NCBI GenBank assembly: GCA_050697555.1
Contig: JBOHAD010000036.1
Location: forward strand, 1 to 24,942
Reading direction: 5' to 3'
DNA: 24,942 bases
Origin: DASQWP01 sp050697555
GTDB lineage: Bacteria > Actinomycetota > Thermoleophilia > Gaiellales > Gaiellaceae
Position 1 is the first letter of the stretch. Every line of letters begins with the position of its first letter. Both the position numbers and the translations under genes were made by a program. Shown piece by piece: positions 1 through 7,011 of this stretch. The notes beneath the pieces are model-generated. The model worked only from the letters and a program-made list of their open reading frames with translations. It was not told where the DNA came from and did not search any database.

Positions 1-851
1 GCCGACCCCGGCTGCTCCTCGGCGCGCCCGAAGATCTCGGAGGGATCCTCGACGGCGACGAGGCCGGCCGAGGTCATCTCGAAGACGCCGAGCTCGTTCG
101 TCGAGCCGAAGCGGTTCTTGGCCGCCCGCAGGACGCGGTGCGCGCGGTAGCGGTCGCCTTCGAAGTTGAGGGCGCAGTCGACGAGGTGCTCGAGCACGCG
201 CGGGCCCGCGACGGCGCCTTCCTTCGTCACGTGGCCGACGAGGAACGTGGCAACGCGGTGCTCCTTGGCGACCCGGAGCAGGCGTCCGGCGGCCTCGCGC
301 ACCTGGGCGACGGAGCCCGGCGCCGAGCCGAGATCGGGCGCGTAGAGCGTCTGCACGGAGTCGATCACGCAGGCCTCCGGCTTCTCGCGCTCGAGCGTGG
401 CGCAGACCTCGTCCAGGTTCGTCTCGGCGAGGACGTGGACCGCGGCGGCGCCTCCCAGCCGGTCAGCCCGCAGCTTGACCTGGGCTGCCGACTCCTCCCC
501 GGTGACGAGAACGACCCGGCGCTCGGCGGACATCGCCCGGAGGGCCATGAGGAGGAGCGTGGACTTGCCGATCCCCGGGTCGCCGCTGACGAGGACGAGG
601 CTCGCGGGGACGAGGCCACCGCCGAGCACGCGGTCGAGCTCGGGAACCCCGGTGGGGATGCGCTCGGCGTCGGCCGCCTCGACGTCGACTAAACGGAGGA
701 GCGGCCGCGGCCGCGCGGCCCCGGCGGCCGGCCCGAGCGTGCGCTCCTCGACGAGCGTGCCCCACCCGCCGCACGCGGGGCAGCGGCCGAGCCACTTCCC
801 GGTCGCGTACCCGCATTCGGAGCAGGCGTGCTGGACGGCTGCCTTCGCCAC
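1..851 (-). CDS. radA: DNA repair protein RadA/Sms (3' end outside window)
   Basis: RadA is a cytosolic RecA-like ATPase that promotes branch migration during recombinational repair. About 283 of the usual ~450 residues lie in the window; the C-terminal Lon-like domain is cut off by the window edge. Visible features are the N-terminal four-cysteine zinc finger (C10-x2-C13 and C24-x2-C27), the Walker A motif GDPGIGKST at 90-98, and the RadA-specific KNRFG motif near residue 245, followed by the conserved ELGVFEM and PSEIF segments. The start is a GTG at 851-849. A -10-like TAGAAT sits six bases upstream, so the mRNA is probably leaderless and no Shine-Dalgarno is expected. It is divergent from the gene at 1056 and unrelated to the polysaccharide genes that follow. 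The family call is certain. Confidence 0.96.
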   Translation of the reverse strand, partial: MAKAAVQHACSECGYATGKWLGRCPACGGWGTLVEERTLGPAAGAARPRPLLRLVDVEAADAERIPTGVPELDRVLGGGLVPASLVLVSGDPGIGKSTLLLMALRAMSAERRVVLVTGEESAAQVKLRADRLGGAAAVHVLAETNLDEVCATLEREKPEACVIDSVQTLYAPDLGSAPGSVAQVREAAGRLLRVAKEHRVATFLVGHVTKEGAVAGPRVLEHLVDCALNFEGDRYRAHRVLRAAKNRFGSTNELGVFEMTSAGLVAVEDPSEIFGRAEEQPGS

Positions 852-857
852 AGCGCG

Positions 858-863
858 ATTCTA
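858..863 (-). promoter_or_regulatory. -10 element of a leaderless radA promoter
   Basis: Read on the minus strand, TAGAAT is followed by CGCGCT and then directly by the radA GTG codon. TANNNT placed 6-7 bases before the start codon is the usual signature of leaderless transcripts in Actinomycetota. No convincing -35 hexamer is seen. Confidence 0.5.
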
Positions 864-907
864 GGAAGGGCATCTGACGCCGGATCAGCGCCGAATGGAG
901 CGAGATT

Positions 908-922
908 GTCGCTCTTAGCGAC
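908..922. promoter_or_regulatory. Perfect inverted repeat in the radA/1056 divergent intergenic region
   Basis: GTCGCT-CTT-AGCGAC is a perfect 6-bp inverted repeat with a 3-bp spacer. It lies between the radA promoter and the promoter-like elements at 942-970 of the forward gene. The position suits an operator, but a chance hairpin is possible. It does not resemble the actinobacterial LexA box. Confidence 0.3.
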
Positions 923-941
923 GAATGCGGCGACATGAGCC

Positions 942-970
942 TCGAAACGGCACCCCGGGCGGGTTAGAGT
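942..970 (+). promoter_or_regulatory. Probable promoter for the 1000-1733 transcript
   Basis: TCGAAA (942-947) and TAGAGT (965-970) are separated by 17 bases, and each matches four of six consensus positions. The predicted start site is near 977, giving a leader of about 80 bases that contains a short coupled open reading frame. Confidence 0.4.
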
Positions 971-999
971 CGAGGCGTTCGGACCCAGGGGTGAGAGGA

Positions 1000-1059
1000 A
1001 TGCTGCGGCTGACTGAAGTACGCCGGGAGGTCGAGCGGAGAGGCTCGCCCGGGCGATGA
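1000..1059 (+). CDS. Possible 19-residue leader peptide coupled to the next gene
   Basis: An ATG at 1000 opens a 19-codon frame (MLRLTEVRREVERRGSPGR) whose TGA at 1057-1059 overlaps the ATG of the next gene (1056) in an ATGA arrangement. AGGGG at 987-991 provides a ribosome binding site eight bases before the ATG. The next gene's own nearest purine-rich stretch (GGAGAGG, 1037-1043) ends about 12 bases before its ATG, which is long. Translational coupling through this micro-ORF is therefore plausible. There is no homology evidence, and a chance frame of this length is common in GC-rich DNA. Confidence 0.3.
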   Translation: MLRLTEVRREVERRGSPGR

Positions 1060-1733
1060 CGACCCCGCCCGAGCTCGCTGCTCGAGTCGGGGGGCTCGTC
1101 CGGAAGCTTCTCTCGTTGCTCCCCGCTTCGACCGCTCTCGCGAAAGCCGTGCGGCGGAGGACCGTTCGGGCGGCGACCCGCAGCGTCGAGGCCGCAGTGG
1201 GGGTCGCTGCCGCCGTGGGAAGCACGCGACCGCTCAAGATCCTCGTCCTCTCCCTGGCGACGCTGGCCGCCGGCGGGCTCGGGCTCATGGTCGCTTACGC
1301 CGCGACTCCAGACGACGGTCTGGCCACGCAGGTCATCGTGACGAACGGGGAGACGTACACGGTCGCCACAATCACGGGCCCGAGCGGTACGACGACGGTG
1401 GCAGTGACGAAGACGAAGGCGGGGAAGACGAAGCTCATCCCCGTGCGCGTCACCCGTACCGTCGACGGACCCGGAGAGACCGAGAGACTCTTCTTCGAGG
1501 TGGCGGGAGAGTCGGTCCTCCTCACCGAGACCGACACTAGGCTCTTGACCCAGATCGTCAAGCAGATCGAGACCGAGACACATGTGGTGACCGAGGTGTC
1601 TACGCAATTCCAGCCTGTGACCCAGACGCAGACGGAGTTCGTGAACCACACGACCACCATCTTCGACACGACGACCGTCTTCGACACGACCACGACGACG
1701 GTCACCGAGACCGTACCGCTGCCAGCGCCTTAG
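1056..1733 (+). CDS. Thr-rich single-pass membrane protein of unknown function
   Basis: The family is not recognised. The 225-residue product has an N-terminal cytosolic part of about 55 residues with a very basic stretch (RRRTVRAATR near 33-42). One hydrophobic segment (about 60-82) follows, and then a C-terminal part very rich in Thr and Val with no cysteine. This is a type II or signal-anchor topology with an extracytoplasmic, stalk-like domain. The last 70 residues alternate T-x-T-x-V and include two tandem IFDTTT/VFDTTT units. Third codon positions are strongly G/C, which supports coding on this strand. It is preceded by a putative coupled leader and followed after about 40 bases by an exported phosphoesterase. 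A surface anchor or O-glycosylated stalk is conceivable but unproven. Confidence 0.7.
   Translation: MTTPPELAARVGGLVRKLLSLLPASTALAKAVRRRTVRAATRSVEAAVGVAAAVGSTRPLKILVLSLATLAAGGLGLMVAYAATPDDGLATQVIVTNGETYTVATITGPSGTTTVAVTKTKAGKTKLIPVRVTRTVDGPGETERLFFEVAGESVLLTETDTRLLTQIVKQIETETHVVTEVSTQFQPVTQTQTEFVNHTTTIFDTTTVFDTTTTTVTETVPLPAP
1659..1694 (+). repeat. Two tandem 18-bp units encoding (I/V)FDTTT
   Basis: Units 1659-1676 and 1677-1694 differ at only a few bases and encode IFDTTT and VFDTTT. They lie in the Thr-rich C-terminal tail of the membrane-anchored protein and look like recent in-frame duplication. Confidence 0.6.
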
Positions 1734-1758
1734 CGCCGCGGCCCAACCGCGCTAACAT
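1730..1758 (+). promoter_or_regulatory. Possible promoter for the metallophosphoesterase gene
   Basis: TTAGCG (1730-1735), a 17-base spacer and TAACAT (1753-1758) precede the ATG at 1774. The start site would be near 1765, leaving a leader of only about 9 bases without a clear Shine-Dalgarno. The -35 is weak, so this may be an internal operon promoter or chance. Confidence 0.3.
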
Positions 1759-1773
1759 CGGTCTGTTTCGCGG

Positions 1774-2694
1774 ATGCGACCCCGGGCGCTTCTGGCGGTC
1801 CTCGCGGCACTCCTCGTGGCCGCTGGTCTGGGCGTGCTCGTGGCGGCGTCGTTCCTGGGCGACGACAACCCGGCCGCGGCCCGTGAGGTCGTGCTCCTGG
1901 CGGCCGGCGACATCGCCGAATGTGGTGACACCGGTGACGAGGCGACGGCCGAGCTCCTCGACGCGTATCCGAATGCCACGATCGCCACGCTCGGCGACAA
2001 CGCCTATCCGCAGGGCACCCTCCGCGAGTACGCCGAGTGCTACGACCCCTCCTGGGGTCGACACAAGGAACGCACCCGCCCGGCCGTGGGCAACCACGAC
2101 CATTCCACGAAGGACGCCGCGGGCTACTTCGAGTACTTCGGCGAGACCGCCGGCGAGTTCGACGAGTACTACTACAGCTACGACATCGGCGCCTGGCACG
2201 TCGTCGTCCTGAACAGCGACTGCTGGCGCGTCGGCGGCTGCGAGCCGAACGACCCGCAGGGGCTATGGCTTCGACAGGACCTGGTCGCAAGCCCGGGGCA
2301 GTGCAGCCTGGCCTACTGGCACCGTCCGCCCTTCAGCTCCGGACGGTACGGCGAGCCAAAGCAGACGGAGAGGGTGCGGCCTCTCTGGGAGATGATCTAC
2401 GAGATGGGCGTCGACGTCCTCCTAACCGGGCACGACCACAGCTACGAGCGCTTCGCGCCGATGGACGCAGCCGGAGAGAGGGACGACGCGCGCGGAGTGC
2501 GGCTCTTCGTCGTCGGCACGGGCGGCGGAAACTTGCGGAACTTCAAGTACGACCCGCTCCCGACGACCGAGGCGCGCAACGGCGACACGTGGGGCGTGCT
2601 CAAGCTGACCCTGAAGCCGGCCGGCTACGACTGGGAGTTCCTTCCCGTTCAGGGCGCGAGCTTCACGGACTCGGGCACGGCAGCCTGCCACTAG
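1774..2694 (+). CDS. Exported calcineurin-like metallophosphoesterase
   Basis: This is a purple-acid-phosphatase/CpdA-like hydrolase of phosphomonoesters or diesters that uses a dinuclear metal centre. All family motifs are visible in the 306-residue product: GD at 45-46, GDN at 74-76, GNHD at 106-109, a metal-binding His in WHRPPF (H183) and GHDHSYER at 219-226. Residues 1-28 form a signal peptide or N-terminal anchor (basic MRPR, then a long hydrophobic run), so it acts outside the membrane. It lies between a membrane-anchored Thr-rich protein and a sugar-nucleotide epimerase, with only two bases before the epimerase GTG. A role in removing phosphate from cell-surface material fits the locus, but the substrate cannot be read from sequence. 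Confidence 0.9.
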   Translation: MRPRALLAVLAALLVAAGLGVLVAASFLGDDNPAAAREVVLLAAGDIAECGDTGDEATAELLDAYPNATIATLGDNAYPQGTLREYAECYDPSWGRHKERTRPAVGNHDHSTKDAAGYFEYFGETAGEFDEYYYSYDIGAWHVVVLNSDCWRVGGCEPNDPQGLWLRQDLVASPGQCSLAYWHRPPFSSGRYGEPKQTERVRPLWEMIYEMGVDVLLTGHDHSYERFAPMDAAGERDDARGVRLFVVGTGGGNLRNFKYDPLPTTEARNGDTWGVLKLTLKPAGYDWEFLPVQGASFTDSGTAACH

Positions 2695-2696
2695 CT

Positions 2697-3635
2697 GTGC
2701 GCCGATACCTGGTCACCGGATCTGCCGGATTCGTCGGCTCACACCTCGCGGAGGCGCTCCTCGAGCGGGGCCACGAGGTGGTCGGAGTCGACGCCTTCAC
2801 CGACTACTACGCCAGGGAGGTCAAGGAGGCGAACCTCGAACGAGCGCGTGCTCGGCCGGGCTTCACGTTCGCCGAGCGCGACCTGGCGGACGGTGAGCTC
2901 GAGCCCCTCGTCGAGGGCGTGGACGGCGTCTTCCACCTCGCCGCTCAACCCGGGGTGCGCGGAAGCTGGGGAGGCACATTTGCGATCTACGTCCGCGAGA
3001 ACATCCTCGCCACCCAGCGCCTCTTCGAGGCGGCGGCGCGGGCGAACGTGCGCGTCGTCATGGCGTCGAGCTCCTCCGTCTACGGCAACGCCGAGGCGTA
3101 CCCGACCCGGGAGGACGCGTCACCCCGCCCCGTTTCACCGTACGGAGTGAGCAAGCTCGCGTGCGAGTCGCTCGCCCAGACCTACTCCGACTCCTTCGGC
3201 CTCGAGGTCGTCGCCCTCCGCTACTTCACAGTGTTCGGGCCGAGGCAGCGCCCGGACATGGCCTTCTCGAGGATCATCTCCGCCCTTCTCGGAGGCGGCC
3301 CGTTTCGGGTCTTCGGAACGGGTGAGCAGTCGCGGGACTTCACTTACGTCGACGACGCGGTCACCGCGACCCTGGCGGCCATGAACGGCGGGCAGGGAAG
3401 CACGGTCTACAACGTCGGCGGCGGGAGCGAGACGACGCTCGGCGAGGTGATCGCCCTTTGCGAGGGCATGGTGGGAAGGCGCCTCGCCCTCCGCCACGAG
3501 CAGGCGGCGGCCGGGGACGTCCGCCGAACCGCAGCCGACACCAGCCTCATTCGCGCCGAGCTCGGGTGGAGCCCGCGCACATCGCTCGAAGAGGGGCTGG
3601 CGGCCCAGCTCGCCGCGGCTCGTCGAGGCGGCTAG
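2697..3635 (+). CDS. NAD-dependent nucleotide-sugar epimerase (UDP-glucuronate 4-epimerase-like)
   Basis: This is an extended short-chain dehydrogenase/reductase of 312 residues. The NAD-binding GSAGFVG (8-14) opens the Rossmann fold. A Ser-rich ASSSSVYGN strand near 122-130 precedes the catalytic pair Y149-x3-K153 in SPYGVSK. The DAFTDYY segment after strand 2 followed by KEANLERA resembles UDP-glucuronate 4-epimerases more than classical GalE, so a UDP-hexuronate substrate is my best guess; UDP-glucose 4-epimerase or a dehydratase remains possible. The GTG at 2697 was chosen because the Rossmann strand begins directly after it and it follows the phosphoesterase stop by two bases. Its stop overlaps by four bases the stop of the convergent small gene at 3632. 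It would supply uronic acid or hexose precursors for the polysaccharide. Confidence 0.9.
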   Translation: MRRYLVTGSAGFVGSHLAEALLERGHEVVGVDAFTDYYAREVKEANLERARARPGFTFAERDLADGELEPLVEGVDGVFHLAAQPGVRGSWGGTFAIYVRENILATQRLFEAAARANVRVVMASSSSVYGNAEAYPTREDASPRPVSPYGVSKLACESLAQTYSDSFGLEVVALRYFTVFGPRQRPDMAFSRIISALLGGGPFRVFGTGEQSRDFTYVDDAVTATLAAMNGGQGSTVYNVGGGSETTLGEVIALCEGMVGRRLALRHEQAAAGDVRRTAADTSLIRAELGWSPRTSLEEGLAAQLAAARRGG

Positions 3636-3880
3636 AGAGCCCAGACGACGACCGCAAGACCCATCGCCGTGCCCAGGCAGATGGAGAGGCCCACGAGGGC
3701 GACTTGACGGCGTCGGGGGGCGAGCAGATCTGAGAGAATTGCCACAGGGAGCGCCGACGGCGGGATCGCGGCCAGCACGACGAGGAGGAACGAGATGCCA
3801 ATCGCGGCGAAGATCGCGGGGAGCCCGGCACCGAGAGCCTCCTTCAGTTCGGCGTAGTGGCCGCTTTCGAGCAACAGCAT
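3632..3880 (-). CDS. Small two-helix membrane protein, unknown function
   Basis: The 82-residue product has two hydrophobic segments (about 20-45 and 62-82) joined by a short basic loop (APRRRQ), so both ends probably face the same side of the membrane. The start is well supported: GAGGGA lies about six bases before the ATG at 3880. The stop overlaps the convergent epimerase stop. No family is recognised. It stands alone on the minus strand, back to back with the chain-length gene at 4008. Confidence 0.6.
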   Translation of the reverse strand: MLLLESGHYAELKEALGAGLPAIFAAIGISFLLVVLAAIPPSALPVAILSDLLAPRRRQVALVGLSICLGTAMGLAVVVWAL

Positions 3881-3920
3881 CTGGATCCCTCGGGTCCCAA
3901 GACCGCGGGCGAGCCGCAGG

Positions 3921-3944
3921 AAAATAAGCTTAGATGGTTACGAA
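3921..3944. promoter_or_regulatory. AT-rich divergent intergenic patch with a palindromic -10-like element
   Basis: This is the most A/T-rich stretch seen in the window. It contains the 8-bp palindrome TAAGCTTA (3925-3932), which reads as TAAGCT, a TANNNT -10 type, on both strands. It sits between the divergent genes starting at 3880 (-) and 4008 (+), so a shared symmetric promoter is possible. No good -35 is seen in either direction. Confidence 0.3.
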
Positions 3945-4007
3945 AGGGGCACGGCCCGACCGAGGTAGCCGAGGGAGTGTCTTGAACTGAGCGGCATTCT
4001 TCCCGTT

Positions 4008-5270
4008 GTGCGACGTTGGTGGTGGCTCCTTGCGCTGGGAGGGGCCGTCGCCGCCCTGATGGGCTTTCTGGTCGAGGACAGGCTCCCGCCGGCATACGAG
4101 AGCGAGGCCAGCCTCCTCGTGGGCCCCGTCAGCGGCGATCGGGACACGCTCGAAGCGGCGGGCCAGCAAGCTCGCACCTACGCCGGAGTCGCAAGGACCG
4201 CCACGATCGTCACCGGGGCGGCACAGCGCGTGGGCCTCTCGCCCCAAAGCCTGAGAGGCAAGCTGGCGGACGTCACCGCGAGCAACGTCACGCGACTCCT
4301 CACCATTCGCGTCCGCGATAGCGACCCCCAGCGTGCCGCGGCGATCGCGAACGCGGTCGCCGTCGAGCTCATCGCGTTCGCGACGCAGGACGCAGGCCTC
4401 ACTCCGCGGGAAGGAAGGATGCGAATCGTCGAGCGCGCGGCTCCGTCCACGAACGACATCGGCCCCTCGGCAGGCCTCATCGTCCCTCTGGCGGCGCTCG
4501 CGGGCCTGCTCGGCGCGCTCGGGCTCGCCGCGCTCGTGGACGCGCTGTCCACGACCGTGCGGAACGAGCGGGAGCTCGCCTTGCTCGCGCCGGTGGCCGT
4601 TCTTGGCTCAGTCGACGGGACGCGCTTCCGGGCTCTCGGCCGACCCTTCGTGGTCGACGCCGACCCCCACTCCGATGCGGCGGCCGGCTACCGGCTGCTC
4701 GCCGCGAAGATCGAGCTTTCGAACGGCAACCGGCCGCTGCGGAGCGTCCTCGTGCTCGACGCGCACGGCGGTAACTCCGGCGGCAGGATCGCAGCCAACC
4801 TGGCCGGAGCGTTGGCCGAGGGCGGCTCCCGCGTCTCGCTGATCGACAGCGGTGAGAAGGGTGACCTCCGGGCGCTCCTCGGCGTCAGCGACGAGGCGGC
4901 GGCCGCCGAGAGCGGCGTCCGTCGCGGTCGGCCGTTGCGGGTCGGCCGGGTCACGCTCGACCGATTTCGGCTGAAGGGGTCCCGGGTGACGGTTCTCCAG
5001 CTCCGCACCGGGTCGGAGCCCCTCGAGCTCGAGAGGGCAGCCGAGGTGCTCGAGCGAGTCGCCGAGGAGGCGGACGTCATCGTCCTGACGGCTCCCGCGG
5101 TGGATCGCTCGCCGCGCGGTCTCGTGTGGTCGCGGGCGGCCGAGGCCACCGTCCTCGTCACCCAGCGTGACCACACGAAGCGGGAGCAGATCCCGGCGGC
5201 GGTCGAGAGCCTTCAGCTCGCCGGGGCGAACGTGATCGGCACCGTCCTGTGCAGGGATCGGATCCTCTGA
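4008..5270 (+). CDS. Wzz/CapA-type polysaccharide copolymerase with degenerate tyrosine-kinase domain
   Basis: Inner-membrane proteins of this class set polysaccharide chain length and help export, normally with a C-terminal BY-type tyrosine kinase. The 420-residue product has TM1 (about 4-21), an extracytoplasmic Wzz-like domain (25-150), TM2 (about 156-180) and a cytosolic Rossmann-like domain from 213 on. The kinase motifs are eroded. The Walker A position reads AHGGNSGGR (252-260) with no GKS/T. Walker A' keeps only the LID of SLIDSGEKG, Walker B is VIVLTAP, and there is no C-terminal tyrosine cluster. I infer a structural pseudokinase. GTG 4008 is the first start after an in-frame stop and leads straight into TM1; no Shine-Dalgarno is evident, so it may be leaderless (CATTCT lies seven bases upstream). 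It heads the operon running to 9501. Confidence 0.85.
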   Translation: MRRWWWLLALGGAVAALMGFLVEDRLPPAYESEASLLVGPVSGDRDTLEAAGQQARTYAGVARTATIVTGAAQRVGLSPQSLRGKLADVTASNVTRLLTIRVRDSDPQRAAAIANAVAVELIAFATQDAGLTPREGRMRIVERAAPSTNDIGPSAGLIVPLAALAGLLGALGLAALVDALSTTVRNERELALLAPVAVLGSVDGTRFRALGRPFVVDADPHSDAAAGYRLLAAKIELSNGNRPLRSVLVLDAHGGNSGGRIAANLAGALAEGGSRVSLIDSGEKGDLRALLGVSDEAAAAESGVRRGRPLRVGRVTLDRFRLKGSRVTVLQLRTGSEPLELERAAEVLERVAEEADVIVLTAPAVDRSPRGLVWSRAAEATVLVTQRDHTKREQIPAAVESLQLAGANVIGTVLCRDRIL

Positions 5271-5340
5271 TCGGACTCTGCCCCGCGCGACCAGTTCGGC
5301 CCGGCCAGCGCCCTTGACGGACCTGCTCGAGGAGCGAGAC

Positions 5341-7011
5341 GTGGGGACGTTCGAGATCTCGCCGGGTGCGGACCTCGCCCCGGGCAGCAACGTCAAGGGC
5401 GCCGTCGGCGCGGCGAACTGGTGCTTCCTGCTTCCGAGTCTCGAGCTCGGGCGGATCGTCTGCCTCGGCTCTCCCTCCCCCGCCGCGCTCACGACGCTCG
5501 CCCGCCTCGGAGACGAGGTCGCCGTGTCGGCGTCAGGGAGGGGCCTGAAGCGGCTCCGCGACGCTCTCGGCCGCTTGCCGGCGAGCGTGTTGCTGCTCGA
5601 GAGCGAGCGCTCCGGCGCCGTCCCTCTTCCCGACGGGAGCGCAGACCTCGTCGTGCTCGCACGGCCCCGGGGGCTGGGACTCACGCTCGGCGGCCGCCTG
5701 GAGAGAGAGGCCGCACGCCTCCTCGCCCCCGACGGGCTCCTCTACCGTGAGACGCGCTTCTTCAGGCCGGCCGGAGCCGCGGCGCGCCTCTGGCTCGCTC
5801 CGGCGACGGGCGAGATGCGAGCGGCCACTCCGCTCGGAGACCGGCAGGCCATCGCCTTTCTCGAGGCGAGCTTCGGGAATCGCGCTCTGTTCCAGCGGCA
5901 GCTCCTCCGGCGCCCCGGTCGGCTGCTCGGTCGCCATCGCGTCGTCAGCCGGGCCGTCCGGCGGGAGGGCGCGCTCGTCGGCCGCTCTCGCGAGAGGCTC
6001 GCCGCAGGGCCGCCGCGCTATCTTCGCTCGGTCGCGGCGGAGGGCGGCCTCGACGTGAACGACAGTCGCTGGGCGCTCCTCGCCCGTGGCGACTACCCCT
6101 CGCAGAAGGTGCTCTTCTTCCTCTTCCCGCCCGCGGGCGCCAGGCCGCACGCGCTCGTCAAGATCACCCGCGAGCCTCGGTTCAACCCCCGCCTCGAGAA
6201 CGAGTGGCGGGCGCTCACCCTGCTCCACGAGCGCGGGCTGGGAACGGACGGCACGCTGCCACGACCGCTCTTCTTCGGCGTCCACGGCGGCCTCGGAGTC
6301 CTCGGCGAGTCGGCAATCGAGGGCGAGCGCTTTCGCAGGCGGACGCTCGGGACCGCCGACTGCCCGCAGGCCCGTGCGGCAGTCGAGTGGCTCCTCGACC
6401 TGGGTGCCGCTACGGCCTCGCGCGCAGGGCCGGACGCTCGCATCGTGGCCGGTCTCAGGCCGCTCCTCGAGCAGTTCGAGGAGATCTACCGCCCCGCCGG
6501 GCACGAGGGGGACTTCCTCAGGGCCCAGGTCTCGAAGCTGGCCCGTGGTCTGGGGGGGCTTCCGCTGGTGTTCCAGCACGGGGACCCGGGGCCGTGGAAC
6601 GTGCTGGTCACCAGAGAGGGACGGCCGGCGTTCCTCGACTGGGAGGCTGCGGAGCCCGAGGGCATGCCGCTCTGGGACCTCTTTCACTTCTTGCGGAGCT
6701 ACAGCTTCATGGTCTCGCGCGCCGCAGGCACGCGCGATGCCCTGGCCAGCTTCTCCGAGCAGTGGCTGGCGGAGTCCCCCTTCAACCGGCTCCTCGTCGA
6801 GACGACGAGGCGCTTCTGCACGCAGACAGGGCTGGCGGCGGGCCTCGTCGAGCCGCTCTTCTACCTCTGCTGGATGCACCGTGCCCGCAAGGAGGCGGCG
6901 ACTCTGCCGCCGAGCCGGCTACAGAACGGCCGCTACGTCAACATCCTCCGGCTGGCGGTCGAGCGGCGCGGCTCGCCGGGCCTCCGCCGGCTCTTCTCGG
7001 CCGGCGAATGA
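5341..7011 (+). CDS. Fusion of methyltransferase-like domain and APH-family kinase
   Basis: The 556-residue product has two halves. Residues about 30-160 look like a class I methyltransferase fold: a first strand IVCLGSP, a PLPDGSADLVVL strand and a RLLAPDGLLYRE helix-strand. The glycine-rich SAM loop (normally xGxGxG) is not intact. Residues about 240-530 form an aminoglycoside-phosphotransferase/choline-kinase-like domain with the catalytic loop HGDPGPWN (H413, D415, N420) and the metal-binding DWE (433-435), both intact. It probably phosphorylates a small hydroxylated substrate such as a sugar; antibiotic resistance is unlikely in this setting. GTG 5341 was chosen because GAGGAG ends six bases before it; an in-frame TTG at 5314 lacks a ribosome binding site. 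It overlaps the next gene by four bases (ATGA). Confidence 0.8.
   Translation: MGTFEISPGADLAPGSNVKGAVGAANWCFLLPSLELGRIVCLGSPSPAALTTLARLGDEVAVSASGRGLKRLRDALGRLPASVLLLESERSGAVPLPDGSADLVVLARPRGLGLTLGGRLEREAARLLAPDGLLYRETRFFRPAGAAARLWLAPATGEMRAATPLGDRQAIAFLEASFGNRALFQRQLLRRPGRLLGRHRVVSRAVRREGALVGRSRERLAAGPPRYLRSVAAEGGLDVNDSRWALLARGDYPSQKVLFFLFPPAGARPHALVKITREPRFNPRLENEWRALTLLHERGLGTDGTLPRPLFFGVHGGLGVLGESAIEGERFRRRTLGTADCPQARAAVEWLLDLGAATASRAGPDARIVAGLRPLLEQFEEIYRPAGHEGDFLRAQVSKLARGLGGLPLVFQHGDPGPWNVLVTREGRPAFLDWEAAEPEGMPLWDLFHFLRSYSFMVSRAAGTRDALASFSEQWLAESPFNRLLVETTRRFCTQTGLAAGLVEPLFYLCWMHRARKEAATLPPSRLQNGRYVNILRLAVERRGSPGLRRLFSAGE

Noticed and set aside
915..1649. Long minus-strand open frame opposite the Thr-rich protein gene
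   Set aside because: It is a shadow frame: composition is Arg/Gly/Asp-rich without domain features, while the plus frame has a clear membrane segment and proper third-position GC.
1295..1705. Val/Ser-rich minus-strand frame that looks hydrophobic
   Set aside because: It is the complement of the Thr-rich repeat tail (ACG/ACC codons read backwards as Val/Ser), an artefact of that composition.
5341..7011. Interpretation of the APH-type proteins as antibiotic resistance genes
   Set aside because: APH folds also include many sugar, choline and other small-molecule kinases; the operon is dedicated to glycan synthesis and the proteins are fused to extra domains.
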